Part shown: positions 18,231 to 26,082 of the stretch, piece by piece | Numbering within the stretch: the stretch's first letter is position 1 | Layout: each line of letters opens with the position of its first letter | Assembly (NCBI GenBank): GCA_020848055.1 | Contig: JADLBB010000227.1 | Location: forward strand, 1-45,080 | Source: Chloroflexota bacterium | GTDB lineage: Bacteria > Chloroflexota > Limnocylindria > QHBO01 | Length of the DNA: 45,080 nt | Direction: 5' to 3' | Position numbers and translations under genes: made by a program | The notes under the pieces: generated by a model | What the model was told of the DNA's origin: nothing | The model's database searches: none | What the model saw: only the letters and a program-made list of their open reading frames with translations

Positions 18231-18287
18231 GCGCTACGCACCCCGAAACCGGCATTGATCAATTGGAATGGGATTGACACACAGAAA

Positions 18288-18307
18288 GGCCGCCGCACTC
18301 GGCGACC
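18288..18307 (-). terminator. Hairpin in the map-infA gap (terminator or attenuator)
   Basis: On the minus strand GGTCGCCG-AGTG-CGGCGGCC forms eight pairs, one of them G-U, followed by TTTCTGTGTG. It lies 46 bases past the map stop. Because the likely infA start point is just upstream (about 18310), the same hairpin would be at the very 5' end of the infA transcript. It could end the upstream transcript, attenuate infA, or both. Confidence 0.55.
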
Positions 18308-18316
18308 CGAACCGGG

Positions 18317-18346
18317 AGTATACATCACCTGGCGGTCGAGGCACAA
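18317..18346 (-). promoter_or_regulatory. Promoter upstream of infA
   Basis: The minus strand has a -10 TATACT (18317-18322) and a weak -35 TTGTGC (18341-18346) separated by 18 bases, in the short space after the map stop. The -10 matches the rpsL promoter exactly. The implied start is near 18310, giving an 80-base leader. Confidence 0.5.
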
Positions 18347-18352
18347 GACGGC

Positions 18353-19129
18353 TCATCGGCCCGCGGTGAGCAGCTCGGGGCCGCCGGCGGTGACGGCGAT
18401 GGTGTTCTCGAAATGCGCCGATGTCGCGCCATCCGCGGTCCGGACGGTCCAGCCATCGTCGGCGACGTAGACCTCGTCCCCGCCCAGGTTGAACATGGGC
18501 TCGATGGCGAAGCACATGCCCTCCTCGATGAGCATGCCGGTGCCGGGGCGGCCGTAGTTGGGGACCTGGGGATCCTCGTGCATGGCGCGACCGATGCCAT
18601 GCCCCACGAACGGGCGAACGATGCCGTACCCATGCTGGTGAGCGACGGACTCGATCGCGTGCCCGACGTCCCCGAGGCGGTTGCCCGCCACGGCGGCAGC
18701 GATCCCCGCCTCCATCCCCCGCCGCGTGGCATCGATCAGCTCGGACAGGTCACGCGGCACGCGCCCGACCGGCCAGGTCCGGGCACAGTCGCCGTGCCAG
18801 CCGTCGAGGATGCAGCCGATGTCGATGCTCACGATGTCACCGTCGGCCAGGCGGCGGCGCGACGACGGGATGCCGTGGACGACCTCATCGTTGATACTGG
18901 CGCAGATGACGCCGGGGAACGGCGGGTTGGCCCCGTAGCCAAGAAAGGAGCTGACCGCACCCGCCTCGGTGATCATGCGCGCCGCGATCCGGTCCAGGTC
19001 GGCGGTGCTGACGCCGGGGCGAATCTCCGCCCGCAGGACGTCGAGGATGTCGGCCAGTACCGCACCGGCCGCGCGCATCGACTCGATCTCGGCCGGCCGC
19101 TTGATGGTGACGGCGCTCGCTCCTCTCAT
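18353..19129 (-). CDS. map: Methionine aminopeptidase type I
   Basis: 258 residues from an ATG that overlaps the adk stop by four bases. It removes the initiator methionine from new proteins. All five metal ligands can be placed: the two aspartates in DIVSIDIGCILDGWHGDCA, the histidine in FVGHGIGRAMHEDP, and glutamates in CFAIEPMF and AHFENTIAV. The pita-bread fold is of the short type I kind, without an N-terminal SH3-binding extension. It closes the secY-adk-map section. Function is highly likely. Confidence 0.97.
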   Translation of the reverse strand: MRGASAVTIKRPAEIESMRAAGAVLADILDVLRAEIRPGVSTADLDRIAARMITEAGAVSSFLGYGANPPFPGVICASINDEVVHGIPSSRRRLADGDIVSIDIGCILDGWHGDCARTWPVGRVPRDLSELIDATRRGMEAGIAAAVAGNRLGDVGHAIESVAHQHGYGIVRPFVGHGIGRAMHEDPQVPNYGRPGTGMLIEEGMCFAIEPMFNLGGDEVYVADDGWTVRTADGATSAHFENTIAVTAGGPELLTAGR

Positions 19130-19833
19130 GCTCGGCCGTCCGCGCGAGCGGCGAGGTGAGCCATGATGTCCGAGGTGACCGCGTCGATCGACTGCCGGCC
19201 GTCGACGCGCACCACCCTCCCCGACCGGTCGTAATGGTCGATCACCTCGAGCATGGGCGGGATCTGGCGCTCGAGCCGGGCCCGGACCACCTCGGGGCGA
19301 TCGTCGTCGCGTTGCACCAGGTCGGTGCCGTCGCGATCGCAACGGCCGGAGGCCGCGGGCGGATCGGTCAGCTCGTGGTACGGCGTACCGCAGGTCGGGC
19401 ACACCCAGCGACCGGCCAGGCGCTCGACCAGCACATCGTCGGGGACCTCGATGTACACGACCGCGTCGATGCGGTCGCCTCGTTCGGCCAGCACGTTGTC
19501 GAGGGCGGCGGCCTGTCCGACGGTGCGCGGGAAGCCATCCAGGATCGCCCCGCGCTCCGCGCTCGGGCGTGACAGCTCGTCCATGAACATCGAGATGGTC
19601 AGCGCATCGGGCACGAGCTCGCCGCGGTCCATGTAGACGCGCGCCCGCGCGCCAAGTTCGGTGCGCGCCGCGATGGCGGCGCGAAACAGGTTGCCCGATG
19701 CCAGGTGCGGAGTCCCCAACTCGACCGCGAGCCGATCGGCCTGGGTGCCCTTGCCGGCACCCGCCGCGCCCATGAGCAGGATGATCCGGCGTTTGCCGCC
19801 GCCCGGTCCGGTGGCGGACCGATCGTCGGTCAC
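19126..19833 (-). CDS. adk: Adenylate kinase
   Basis: 235 residues, with an N-terminal extension of about 15 residues rich in G, D and S. It interconverts ATP+AMP and 2 ADP. The P-loop GAAGAGKGT is at 22-30, the AMP-binding DGFPRT at 99-104, and the lid has a zinc site C145-x2-C148-x16-C165-x2-D168 (the Cys3-Asp form). The start overlaps secY by four bases. The secY-adk-map order matches many Gram-positive spc operons. Confidence 0.97.
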   Translation of the reverse strand: MTDDRSATGPGGGKRRIILLMGAAGAGKGTQADRLAVELGTPHLASGNLFRAAIAARTELGARARVYMDRGELVPDALTISMFMDELSRPSAERGAILDGFPRTVGQAAALDNVLAERGDRIDAVVYIEVPDDVLVERLAGRWVCPTCGTPYHELTDPPAASGRCDRDGTDLVQRDDDRPEVVRARLERQIPPMLEVIDHYDRSGRVVRVDGRQSIDAVTSDIMAHLAARADGRA

Positions 19834-21116
19834 CGCATGAAGCCCTCGTAGTGACGCATCATCATCTGGGCCTCGAGCTGCTTCATGGTCTCGACCACCA
19901 CGCTCACGATGATCAGGATGCTCGTGCCGCCCAGCTGCAGGTTGTTGGTGCCGGGGATGATGGCGGTCACGATGTAGGGCAGGACGGCGATGAACCCGAG
20001 GAACAACGCGCCGCCGAGCGTGATCCGGTTCGTCACGCGCGCCAGGAACTCCTCCGTCGGCTTGCCGGGTCGAATGCCGGGGATGAAGCCGCCGTTCTTG
20101 CGCAGGTAGTCGGCGGTCTGGTCCGGTCGGAACTGGAACGCGGTGTAGAAGTACGTGAAGAACACCACCAGCACGAAGTAGAGCCCGCCGTACAGCAGCA
20201 GGTTGTTTGAGCCGTTGAGGTTCTGGCTGATCCAGGTGGCGGTGTCACGCACCCAGGGAATGTCGCTGGTCGTGAAGTAGGCGGCGATCTGTGCGGGGAA
20301 CAGCAGGATGCTGACCGCGAAGATGATCGGGATCACACCGGCCATCGTCACCTTGAGCGGCAGGTACTGCGTCTGGCCCTGGTACATGCGACGGCCGCGC
20401 ACCCGGCTGGCGTACTGGACCGGGATGCGTCGCTGCCCCTCGTTGATGAACACGATGGCGGCGATGACGACGACGCCGAGGATGATGAACGGGATGATGC
20501 GGGCCAGCCCATCGGGCGCCGACAGGATCGGCCCGATCTGCTGTGGGATGCTGCCCACGATGCCGGCGAAGATGATGAAGCTGATGCCGTTGCCCAGGCC
20601 GCGTTCGCTGATGAGCTCGCCGAGCCACATGAGCAGGATCGTCCCGGCCGTGAAGCTGAGCAGCAGGCTGATCGTCTCGATGCTGAACAGGTCGTTGGCC
20701 GGGATGACCCCGTTGGCGCTCAGCAGGACGCTGATGCCGTAACCCTGTGCCAGCGCGAGCGGGATGGTGAGCACGCGCGTGTACTGGTTGATCTTGTTGC
20801 GCCCGTACTCGCCCTCGCGGCTCAGCTCCTCGAGCGACGGGATGACGCCGCGCATCAGCTGCATGATGATGCTGGCGTTGATGTACGGGTTGACGCCGAG
20901 GCCGATGATCGAGGCCGCCGCCAGGCCGCCGCCCGAGAAGATGTTCAAGATTCCGAGCAGCGGGTTGTCGGTGAACAGGTTCGTCAGAGCTGCCGTGTTG
21001 ACGTTCGGGATGGGCACGTTGGTCAGCGCCCGGAAGATCAGCAGGATCCCGAGCGTGAACAGCAGCTTGCGCCGGATGTCCGGCGCACGGAAGGCGGTGA
21101 CGACCGTCTCGATCAA
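19830..21116 (-). CDS. secY: Preprotein translocase subunit SecY
   Basis: 428 residues from a TTG start with a poor ribosome binding site; it follows rplO by 14 bases, so coupling is likely. It forms the protein-conducting channel in the inner membrane. Ten hydrophobic helices can be traced. Signature segments are 'GLGVNPYINASIIMQL', 'GERGLGNGIS'-like ISERGLGNGISFII, and the cytoplasmic loop QRRIPVQYASRVRGRRMY that contacts SecA and the ribosome. The C-terminus ends MMMRHYEGFMR. Identification is firm; the TTG start is the only good option near the family N-terminus (IETVVTAFRAPDIRRKL). Confidence 0.97.
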   Translation of the reverse strand: MIETVVTAFRAPDIRRKLLFTLGILLIFRALTNVPIPNVNTAALTNLFTDNPLLGILNIFSGGGLAAASIIGLGVNPYINASIIMQLMRGVIPSLEELSREGEYGRNKINQYTRVLTIPLALAQGYGISVLLSANGVIPANDLFSIETISLLLSFTAGTILLMWLGELISERGLGNGISFIIFAGIVGSIPQQIGPILSAPDGLARIIPFIILGVVVIAAIVFINEGQRRIPVQYASRVRGRRMYQGQTQYLPLKVTMAGVIPIIFAVSILLFPAQIAAYFTTSDIPWVRDTATWISQNLNGSNNLLLYGGLYFVLVVFFTYFYTAFQFRPDQTADYLRKNGGFIPGIRPGKPTEEFLARVTNRITLGGALFLGFIAVLPYIVTAIIPGTNNLQLGGTSILIIVSVVVETMKQLEAQMMMRHYEGFMR

Positions 21117-21130
21117 GGTTCGGTCTCGCT

Positions 21131-21709
21131 CTAGTTGTCGGTGGCGGGCTCGACGGCCCCGGCCTTCTCCGCCGCTGCCGAATCACCCGTGGCCGCCTGG
21201 CCCTCGTCGCGGCGGCGCCGCTTCGGAACGGGCAGCAGCTCGTCGAGCGGGGCGTTATCCGGCCAGCTCAGGCGTTGCGGCGTGCTGCCGGCCGCGGCCA
21301 GCTTGTCGAGCGCGCTCTTGCTGAAGGCGTGGGCGTGGATGGTGATCCCGGCCGGCGCCTCACCGACGCCGAGGATCTTGATCGGCGTCCGCGTGTCGCC
21401 GATGAGGCCGTCGTGGGCCAGCACGTCTGGCGTGACGAGCGTGCCCGCCTCCAGCGAACCCAGGCGGCCCAGGTTGACCGGGACGTACTCGACCCGGCCA
21501 CGGTTGCGGAAGCCGTGCAGCTTCGGGGTGCGGACGTGAAGCGGCGTCTGGCCGCCCTCGAACCAGGCCGGCAGGTTGCCGCCGGCGCGAGCCTTCTGGC
21601 CCTTCGTCCCGCGGCCGGCCGTCTTGCCGCGTCCGGAGCCGTGGCCGCGCCCGACGCGACGCGACGGCTTGCGAGAGCCGGGGGTCGGGTGCAGATCATG
21701 GAGCTTCAC
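21131..21709 (-). CDS. rplO: 50S ribosomal protein L15 with C-terminal extension
   Basis: 192 residues from a GTG in a GTGA overlap with rpmD; L15 is usually about 145-150. The N-terminal MKLHDLHPTPGSRK and 'GRGHGSGRGKTAGRGTKGQK' are diagnostic, and 'PAGITIHAHAFSKSALDKLA' marks the end of the core. Beyond it is a roughly 40-residue tail, first basic (KRRRRD) and then acidic and alanine-rich. L15 sits deep in the 50S near L35. The tail's role is unknown. Confidence 0.97.
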   Translation of the reverse strand: MKLHDLHPTPGSRKPSRRVGRGHGSGRGKTAGRGTKGQKARAGGNLPAWFEGGQTPLHVRTPKLHGFRNRGRVEYVPVNLGRLGSLEAGTLVTPDVLAHDGLIGDTRTPIKILGVGEAPAGITIHAHAFSKSALDKLAAAGSTPQRLSWPDNAPLDELLPVPKRRRRDEGQAATGDSAAAEKAGAVEPATDN

Positions 21710-21933
21710 TGCTTCTCCTCGTTGGTGGCCGGCGCATCCGACTGCTCGGCGACCTCGACCAGGAATGCGACGCGACGGATCATGCCGCGCGTCATGGGCG
21801 TGTCGGCCACCTCGACCGACTGGTTGAGCCGATGCAGCCCGAGCGCGCGGATCGTGCCCCGCGCACCCGCGCGATGACCGATGGTGGAGCGGACCCAGGT
21901 GACCTTGATGGTGCGCGGCGCGTCAGCGGTCAC
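21706..21933 (-). CDS. rpmD: 50S ribosomal protein L30
   Basis: 75 residues from a GTG that overlaps rpsE by 11 bases. The core 'IKVTWVRSTIGHRAGARGTI' with RALGLHRLNQSVEVADTP is typical of L30. The C-terminus has an extra charged tail (VAEQSDAPATNEEKQ). L30 is absent in some lineages, so its presence here is worth noting for classification. Its order rpsE-rpmD-rplO is standard. Confidence 0.96.
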   Translation of the reverse strand: MTADAPRTIKVTWVRSTIGHRAGARGTIRALGLHRLNQSVEVADTPMTRGMIRRVAFLVEVAEQSDAPATNEEKQ

Positions 21934-22513
21934 GGCGACCTCCCGGGCCGGCGTTCATCGGCTCGCGTCGCTCCGGGACCTCGTGCGGCGTGCGCGCCAG
22001 CTCCGCGCCGCGCTTGCCGAGCAGTTGCTCGGCGCTTCGTCCACGGAGCGCGGCGATCGCATCGGCCGAGCGCAGTGCGGCGAGGCACTCGATGGTGGCG
22101 CGCACCACGTTGATCGGGTTGGTAGAACCCTGGGCCTTGCTCAGCAGGTCCCGGATGCCGGCCACCTCGACCACCGAGCGGACCGAGCCACCGGCGATGA
22201 CGCCGGTACCGGCGCTGGCCGGCTTGAGCATGACCCGCGCCGCGCCGTAATGGCGATGGACCTCGTGCGGGATGGTGGATCCAACCAGCGGCACCTTGAT
22301 CAGGTGCTTCTTGGCGTCCTCGACGCCCTTGCGAATCGCCTCGGGCACCTCGCCGGCCTTGCCGATGCCGGCCCCGACCGTGCCATTCCCGTCGCCAACG
22401 ACCACGACCGCGCTGAAGCTGAAGCGGCGCCCGCCCTGGACGACCTTCGCGACGCGGTTGATCTGGACGACCTTCTCCTCCAGGTTGAGCTTGGACGGAT
22501 CGATCCGTGCCAT
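21923..22513 (-). CDS. rpsE: 30S ribosomal protein S5
   Basis: 196 residues. Recognised by 'EKVVQINRVAKVVQGGRRFS', SAVVVVGDGNGTVGAGIGKA and 'MLKPASAGTGVIAGGSVRSV'. S5 shapes the mRNA entry site and affects decoding accuracy. The C-terminus is about 25 residues longer than E. coli S5 and rich in R, G and E. It starts 18 bases after rplR, and its end overlaps rpmD. Confidence 0.98.
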   Translation of the reverse strand: MARIDPSKLNLEEKVVQINRVAKVVQGGRRFSFSAVVVVGDGNGTVGAGIGKAGEVPEAIRKGVEDAKKHLIKVPLVGSTIPHEVHRHYGAARVMLKPASAGTGVIAGGSVRSVVEVAGIRDLLSKAQGSTNPINVVRATIECLAALRSADAIAALRGRSAEQLLGKRGAELARTPHEVPERREPMNAGPGGRRDR

Positions 22514-22531
22514 GTGCGTGTCTCCTCTCGC

Positions 22532-22885
22532 CTACAGGTTGAGGCCGCCCTCGCGGGCGCCCTCAGCGAGCGAGCGGACCCGCCCGTGGTACTGGTAGCC
22601 ACCCCGATCGAGCACGACGGCCGTCACGCCCGCCGCCCTGGCCCGCTCGGCGATGGCAAGGCCCACGGACCGCGCGACGTCCACCTTGGTCGCCCCGTCG
22701 AGCCCGCTCTCGCGGCTCGATGCGGCGGCCAGCGTCCGGCCGGTCTGGTCGTCGATGACCTGGGCATAGATGAACTTCGCGCTGCGGAAGACCGACAGGC
22801 GCGGGCGCTCCGCGCTGCCGCTGACGCGCAGGCGCAGGCGCTCGTGTCGCTTGCGACGCAGGGCGTCGCGTGATGGGTTCGTCAT
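22532..22885 (-). CDS. rplR: 50S ribosomal protein L18
   Basis: 117 residues from the ATG at 22885 (MTNPSRDALRRKRH). The RKRHERLRLRVSGSAERPRL and SNKFIYAQVIDD-like 'RSAKFIYAQVIDDQTGRTL' segments and the ending 'YHGRVRSLAEGAREGGLNL' identify it. L18 binds 5S rRNA with L5 and L25. Gap to rplF is seven bases. The open frame extends upstream into rplF but that part is a shadow. Confidence 0.97.
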   Translation of the reverse strand: MTNPSRDALRRKRHERLRLRVSGSAERPRLSVFRSAKFIYAQVIDDQTGRTLAAASSRESGLDGATKVDVARSVGLAIAERARAAGVTAVVLDRGGYQYHGRVRSLAEGAREGGLNL

Positions 22886-22892
22886 CGGTGCA

Positions 22893-23441
22893 TCAGCCTC
22901 CGCCGACCTTGCCGGCCTTGCCCGCCTTGCGCAGGATCTTCTCGCCGGCGTAGCGAATGCCCTTGCCCTTGTACGGCTCGGGCTTGCGGCGGGAACGGAT
23001 GTCCGCGGCCACTTGGCCGACCAGCTCCTTGTCGGCGCCGAACACGCCGATGCGGGTCGGGTTCTCCACGCGGAACTCGATTCCGGCCGGAGGATCGATC
23101 TCCACCGGGTGCGAGTAGCCCAGAGCCAGGACCAGCTTGCTGCCCTGGAGCGCAGCACGGTAGCCGACCCCGCTGATCTCCAGGTTCCTGGTGAAGCCGG
23201 TCGTCACCCCGACGACCATGTTGTTGACCAGCGTGCGGGTCAGGCCGTGCAGCGAACGATGGCGCGGCTCGTCCGATGGCCGGACCACGCGCAGTTGGCC
23301 GTCCTCGCGCTCCAGGGCCATGTCGGCGTGCAGGTCGCGCTCGAGCGTGCCGAGCGGGCCGCGGACCGTCAGGCGGTTGCCCTGGTGGCTCACCTCCACT
23401 CCGGTCGGGAGCGGAATCGGCATGCGTCCGATTCGAGACAT
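22893..23441 (-). CDS. rplF: 50S ribosomal protein L6
   Basis: 182 residues. The N-terminus MSRIGRMPIPLPTGVEVSHQ, the central 'NMVVGVTTGFTRNLEISGVG' and the C-terminal 'EPYKGKGIRYAGEKILRKAG' are characteristic of the two-domain L6 near the factor-binding site. It starts 12 bases after rpsH. Length and motifs are normal. Confidence 0.98.
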   Translation of the reverse strand: MSRIGRMPIPLPTGVEVSHQGNRLTVRGPLGTLERDLHADMALEREDGQLRVVRPSDEPRHRSLHGLTRTLVNNMVVGVTTGFTRNLEISGVGYRAALQGSKLVLALGYSHPVEIDPPAGIEFRVENPTRIGVFGADKELVGQVAADIRSRRKPEPYKGKGIRYAGEKILRKAGKAGKVGGG

Positions 23442-23453
23442 GTCAGTTGCTCC

Positions 23454-23852
23454 TTACCAGACGTAGCACAGGACCTCGCCACCGAGGTTCTGCTTCCGTG
23501 CATCGCTGCCGGTCATGATCCCGTGGGAGGTGGACAGGATGGCCAGGCCCAGGCCGCCGAGGACGCGCGGGATCTCCGTCTTGCGCGCGTACACCCGCAG
23601 TCCTGGCTTGCTGATTCGCTTCAGGCCGGACACGACCGGCGTCCGCCCCTCGACGTACTTGAGGCGCAGGGTCAGCGCCTCTCCGACGCCATCGGGCGTC
23701 GCAGAGAAGCTCTCGATGAAGCCCTCCTCGGCCAGGATCCGCGCGATCTCGCGCTTGATCCGCGACGAAGGCAGCGTCAGTTCCCTGTGCCGGGCCATGC
23801 TGGCGTTGCGGATGCGCGTCAGCATGTCGGCGATCGGATCGGTCACGTTCAT
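23454..23852 (-). CDS. rpsH: 30S ribosomal protein S8
   Basis: 132 residues. 'VTDPIADMLTRIRNASMARH' at the start and the C-terminal 'LGGLGLAILSTSHGIMTGSD' with GGEVLCYVW are diagnostic. S8 binds the central domain of 16S rRNA and, in E. coli, represses the spc operon by binding its mRNA near rplE. Here it is preceded by a 97-base gap with hairpins, the second-longest spacer inside the superoperon and unusual in such a tight array. A GAGGAG site lies upstream of the ATG. Confidence 0.98.
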   Translation of the reverse strand: MNVTDPIADMLTRIRNASMARHRELTLPSSRIKREIARILAEEGFIESFSATPDGVGEALTLRLKYVEGRTPVVSGLKRISKPGLRVYARKTEIPRVLGGLGLAILSTSHGIMTGSDARKQNLGGEVLCYVW

Positions 23853-23949
23853 GTGGTCTTCGTTCTTCTCCTCGGCGGTGGTTCGCCCCGCGGGGCGCCT
23901 GCCGCTGATGATGGCCGCGACGACGCGGCCGTTGGTCGGTGAGCGGTGC
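23853..23949 (-). promoter_or_regulatory. Structured spacer between rpsN and rpsH
   Basis: On the minus strand this contains a perfect seven-pair hairpin GGCCGCG-TCGT-CGCGGCC (23913-23930) and then a palindromic CGCCCCGCGGGGCG (23884-23897), followed by the GAGGAG ribosome binding site. No reading frame is evident. It may be an RNA processing or r-protein control site, but no S8-like target can be demonstrated by eye. Confidence 0.4.
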
Positions 23950-24135
23950 CTACCAGCTCGACTTGGTCACCCCCGGCAGCTGGCCCAGCAGGGCGCGCTC
24001 CCGGAAGCAGATGCGGCACATCGCGAAGCGACGCATGTAGCCGCGTGGACGGCCGCACACCTGGCAGCGGTTGTGGTCGCGTACCTCGAAGCGCGCCCCG
24101 CGCTTCGCCTTGGCGATCATCGACTTCTTTGCCAC
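23950..24135 (-). CDS. rpsN: 30S ribosomal protein S14, zinc type
   Basis: 61 residues, the short zinc-binding (type Z, rpsZ) form. Zinc ligands C24, C27, C40 and C43 are in NRCQVCGRPRGYMRRFAMCR and the following ICFRE. The C-terminus LPGVTKSSW is the family ending. It lies in the 30S head by the decoding site. Ten bases separate it from rplE. Confidence 0.98.
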   Translation of the reverse strand: MAKKSMIAKAKRGARFEVRDHNRCQVCGRPRGYMRRFAMCRICFRERALLGQLPGVTKSSW

Positions 24136-24145
24136 GTGGCTCTCC

Positions 24146-24865
24146 CTAGTTCTTCTGGAACGGCATGCCGAGGAGCTCCAGGAGCTTGCGCCCCTCCTCG
24201 TCGGTGCGTGCCGTGGTCACGATGCTGATCTCGAGGCCGCGGAGGCGATCGATCTTGTCGTAATCGATCTCGGGGTAGACCAACTGCTCCCGCAGGCCGA
24301 GGCTGAAGTTGCCGCGGCCGTCGAACGAGCGGGTCGGTATGCCGCGGAAGTCCCGGATGCGGGGCAGTGCCAGCGCCATGGTCCGCTCCAGGAAGTCGTA
24401 CATGCGCTGGCCGCGCAGCGTCACCTTGGCGCCGATCGGCATCCCGGTGCGCAGGCGGAACTGCGCGATGCTGCGCGTGGCACGCGTCACGATCGGCTTC
24501 TGGCCGGTGATGGTGGCCAGATCGCCGACGGCGGCGTCGAGCGCCTTGGCGTTGGCGATCGCCTCTCCGAGGCCGATGTTGACCACGACCTTGCTTACAC
24601 GCGGGATCTGCATCGGGTTGCTGTAGTCGAACTCGCGCTGCAACGCCGGGACGACCTCGTCACGGTACCGGCGTCGCAACCCACCGACCTCGGGGGCCGG
24701 ATGCCGGCCCGGTCCACCGGTGCGGCCATTGGCCTTCTCCGCCCTGCCGCGTGCGCCCTTGCGGGCTGGTGCGGCCTCCTTGGCGGCGGCCGTTACCGTC
24801 GCCTCGGCGGGGGTCCGTGCCGCACTGCTGCGCCGGCGCGCCGGCTTGGTCTCGTCTGGGCTCAC
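24146..24865 (-). CDS. rplE: 50S ribosomal protein L5 with long N-terminal extension
   Basis: 239 residues from a GTG that overlaps the rplX stop by four bases; L5 is normally near 180. The first ~58 residues are rich in A, R, K and G and look disordered and RNA-binding. The core begins at LRRRYRDEVVPALQREFDYS and includes 'IPRVSKVVVNIGLGEAIANA', RGQRMYDFLERTMALALPRI and the ending LELLGMPFQKN. L5 binds 5S rRNA and the P-site tRNA elbow. The coupling overlap favours translation of the extension, though a later start cannot be excluded by sequence alone. Confidence 0.95.
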   Translation of the reverse strand: MSPDETKPARRRSSAARTPAEATVTAAAKEAAPARKGARGRAEKANGRTGGPGRHPAPEVGGLRRRYRDEVVPALQREFDYSNPMQIPRVSKVVVNIGLGEAIANAKALDAAVGDLATITGQKPIVTRATRSIAQFRLRTGMPIGAKVTLRGQRMYDFLERTMALALPRIRDFRGIPTRSFDGRGNFSLGLREQLVYPEIDYDKIDRLRGLEISIVTTARTDEEGRKLLELLGMPFQKN

Positions 24866-25197
24866 TTGCCGCTCACCTCGATCTGCTCGCCGCAGCGCCG
24901 GCAGACGCGCGTGCTGCGCGCGTGCTCCCCCTCGAGCCGGCCGTGCCCGACGCGGGTCGGCCGGTTGCAGCTGGGGCAGACGACCTGCACGTTGCTGATG
25001 TGCAGCGGGACCGGGATGTCCAGGATCCCGGCCGACTGCGTTCGCGACCGCGCCTTCTGGTGGCGCTTGGCCATGTTGATGCCACCGACCACGACCCCGT
25101 AGCCGCGCTTGGTCTTCTCGACCCGGTCCACGGTCCCACGCTTGCCGGCGTCCTTGCCGGTCAGCACCAGCACCGTGTCTCCCTTGCGGACGTCCAT
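24862..25197 (-). CDS. rplX: 50S ribosomal protein L24, zinc-ribbon containing
   Basis: 111 residues from the ATG at 25197, which overlaps the rplN stop by one base (TGATG); a GTG three bases earlier is an alternative. The KOW motif 'VRKGDTVLVLTGKDAGKRGT' and 'GGINMAKRHQKARSRTQSAG' identify it. The C-terminal half has a CPSC...CRRC zinc ribbon (VVCPSCNRPTRV, VCRRCGEQIEV), a form found in many Gram-positive-like phyla. L24 initiates 50S assembly. Confidence 0.97.
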   Translation of the reverse strand: MDVRKGDTVLVLTGKDAGKRGTVDRVEKTKRGYGVVVGGINMAKRHQKARSRTQSAGILDIPVPLHISNVQVVCPSCNRPTRVGHGRLEGEHARSTRVCRRCGEQIEVSGK

Positions 25198-25565
25198 CAC
25201 AGCACCTCCGGCGCGAGCGACACGATCTTCATGTAGTTGCGCTCGCGCAGCTCGCGCGCCACCGGGCCGAAGATGCGCGTTCCGCGCGGGCTGCCCTGTG
25301 GCGTGATCAGCACGGCCGCGTTCTCGTCGAAGCGGATGTGGCTGCCGTCCGGGCGGCCGTACTCCTTGGTGGTGCGGACCACCACGGCGCGCACGACATC
25401 GCCCTTCTTGACTCCCGAGTTGGGCAGCGCCTGCTTGACCGACGCGACGATGACGTCGCCGACCTCGGCGGTGTCGGACGTCGAACGGCCCAGCACGGTG
25501 ATGCACTGTAGCGTCCGCGCGCCGGAGTTATCGGCAACGCGCAGCCTGCTGTACTGGCGGATCAC
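25197..25565 (-). CDS. rplN: 50S ribosomal protein L14
   Basis: 122 residues, exactly the universal length, with a GTG start that overlaps rpsQ by four bases. 'VADNSGARTLQCITVLG', VGDVIVASVKQALPNSGVKK and 'RFDENAAVLITPQGSPRGTR' with IFGPVARELR are diagnostic. L14 binds 23S rRNA at the subunit interface and is the docking site for RsfS. Confidence 0.98.
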   Translation of the reverse strand: MIRQYSRLRVADNSGARTLQCITVLGRSTSDTAEVGDVIVASVKQALPNSGVKKGDVVRAVVVRTTKEYGRPDGSHIRFDENAAVLITPQGSPRGTRIFGPVARELRERNYMKIVSLAPEVL

Positions 25566-25855
25566 TCGGCGCCCTCCGCCGGTTCGATCAGCTGCTCGCC
25601 GGCGCCGCGAGACAGGATCTCGACGACCGTCCAGCGCTTCTCGCGCGACAGCGGGCGGCTCTCCACGATGCGCACCGTGTCGCCGACCCTGGCGGCGTTG
25701 TCAGCGTCGTGCGCCTTGAACTTGGTGCTGAGGCGAACCACGCGCTTGTACACCGGGTGTCGGCGCAGGCGCTCCACGCTGACCACGACGGTCTTGTCCA
25801 TCTTGTCGGACACCACGCGTCCGACCTTGCTGCGTTTCGTATCGGTTCCGCTCAT
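25562..25855 (-). CDS. rpsQ: 30S ribosomal protein S17
   Basis: 97 residues from an ATG that overlaps the rpmC stop by one base. 'KVGRVVSDKMDKTVVVSVER', 'YKRVVRLSTKFKAHDADNAA' and VGDTVRIVESRPLSREKRW define the S17 OB fold. A short acidic tail (LIEPAEGAE) extends the end. It binds the 5' domain of 16S rRNA early in assembly. Confidence 0.98.
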   Translation of the reverse strand: MSGTDTKRSKVGRVVSDKMDKTVVVSVERLRRHPVYKRVVRLSTKFKAHDADNAARVGDTVRIVESRPLSREKRWTVVEILSRGAGEQLIEPAEGAE

Positions 25856-26082
25856 CAGCTGGCCTTCTCGGCGGCGGCAGCCGCAAGCTCGGCGGCGTGC
25901 TGGCGCTCGGTCATCACGGTCAGGATGCGGGCGATGTGCTTGCGGGTCGCCGGCAGCCTGCTGTAGTTGCTCTCCTGTCGGGTGGCGAGGTCGAAGCGGA
26001 TCTTCCACAGCTCCTGCTTCGCGTCACGCAGAGCGCCCTCCAGGTCCTTGTCGGACAGGGCTCGCACCTCACTGATGTCCAA
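25855..26082 (-). CDS. rpmC: 50S ribosomal protein L29
   Basis: 75 residues from a TTG at 26082, inside the last codons of rplP (14-base overlap). AAGGAGGG lies within the rplP coding sequence at the right distance, and no ATG or GTG exists near the family N-terminus. The core is DISEVRALSDKDLEGALRDA, followed by 'KQELWKIRFDLATRQ' and 'RKHIARILTVMTERQ', the two-helix L29 fold. An alanine-rich tail is added. L29 lies beside the exit tunnel and binds SRP and trigger factor. Confidence 0.95.
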   Translation of the reverse strand: MDISEVRALSDKDLEGALRDAKQELWKIRFDLATRQESNYSRLPATRKHIARILTVMTERQHAAELAAAAAEKAS

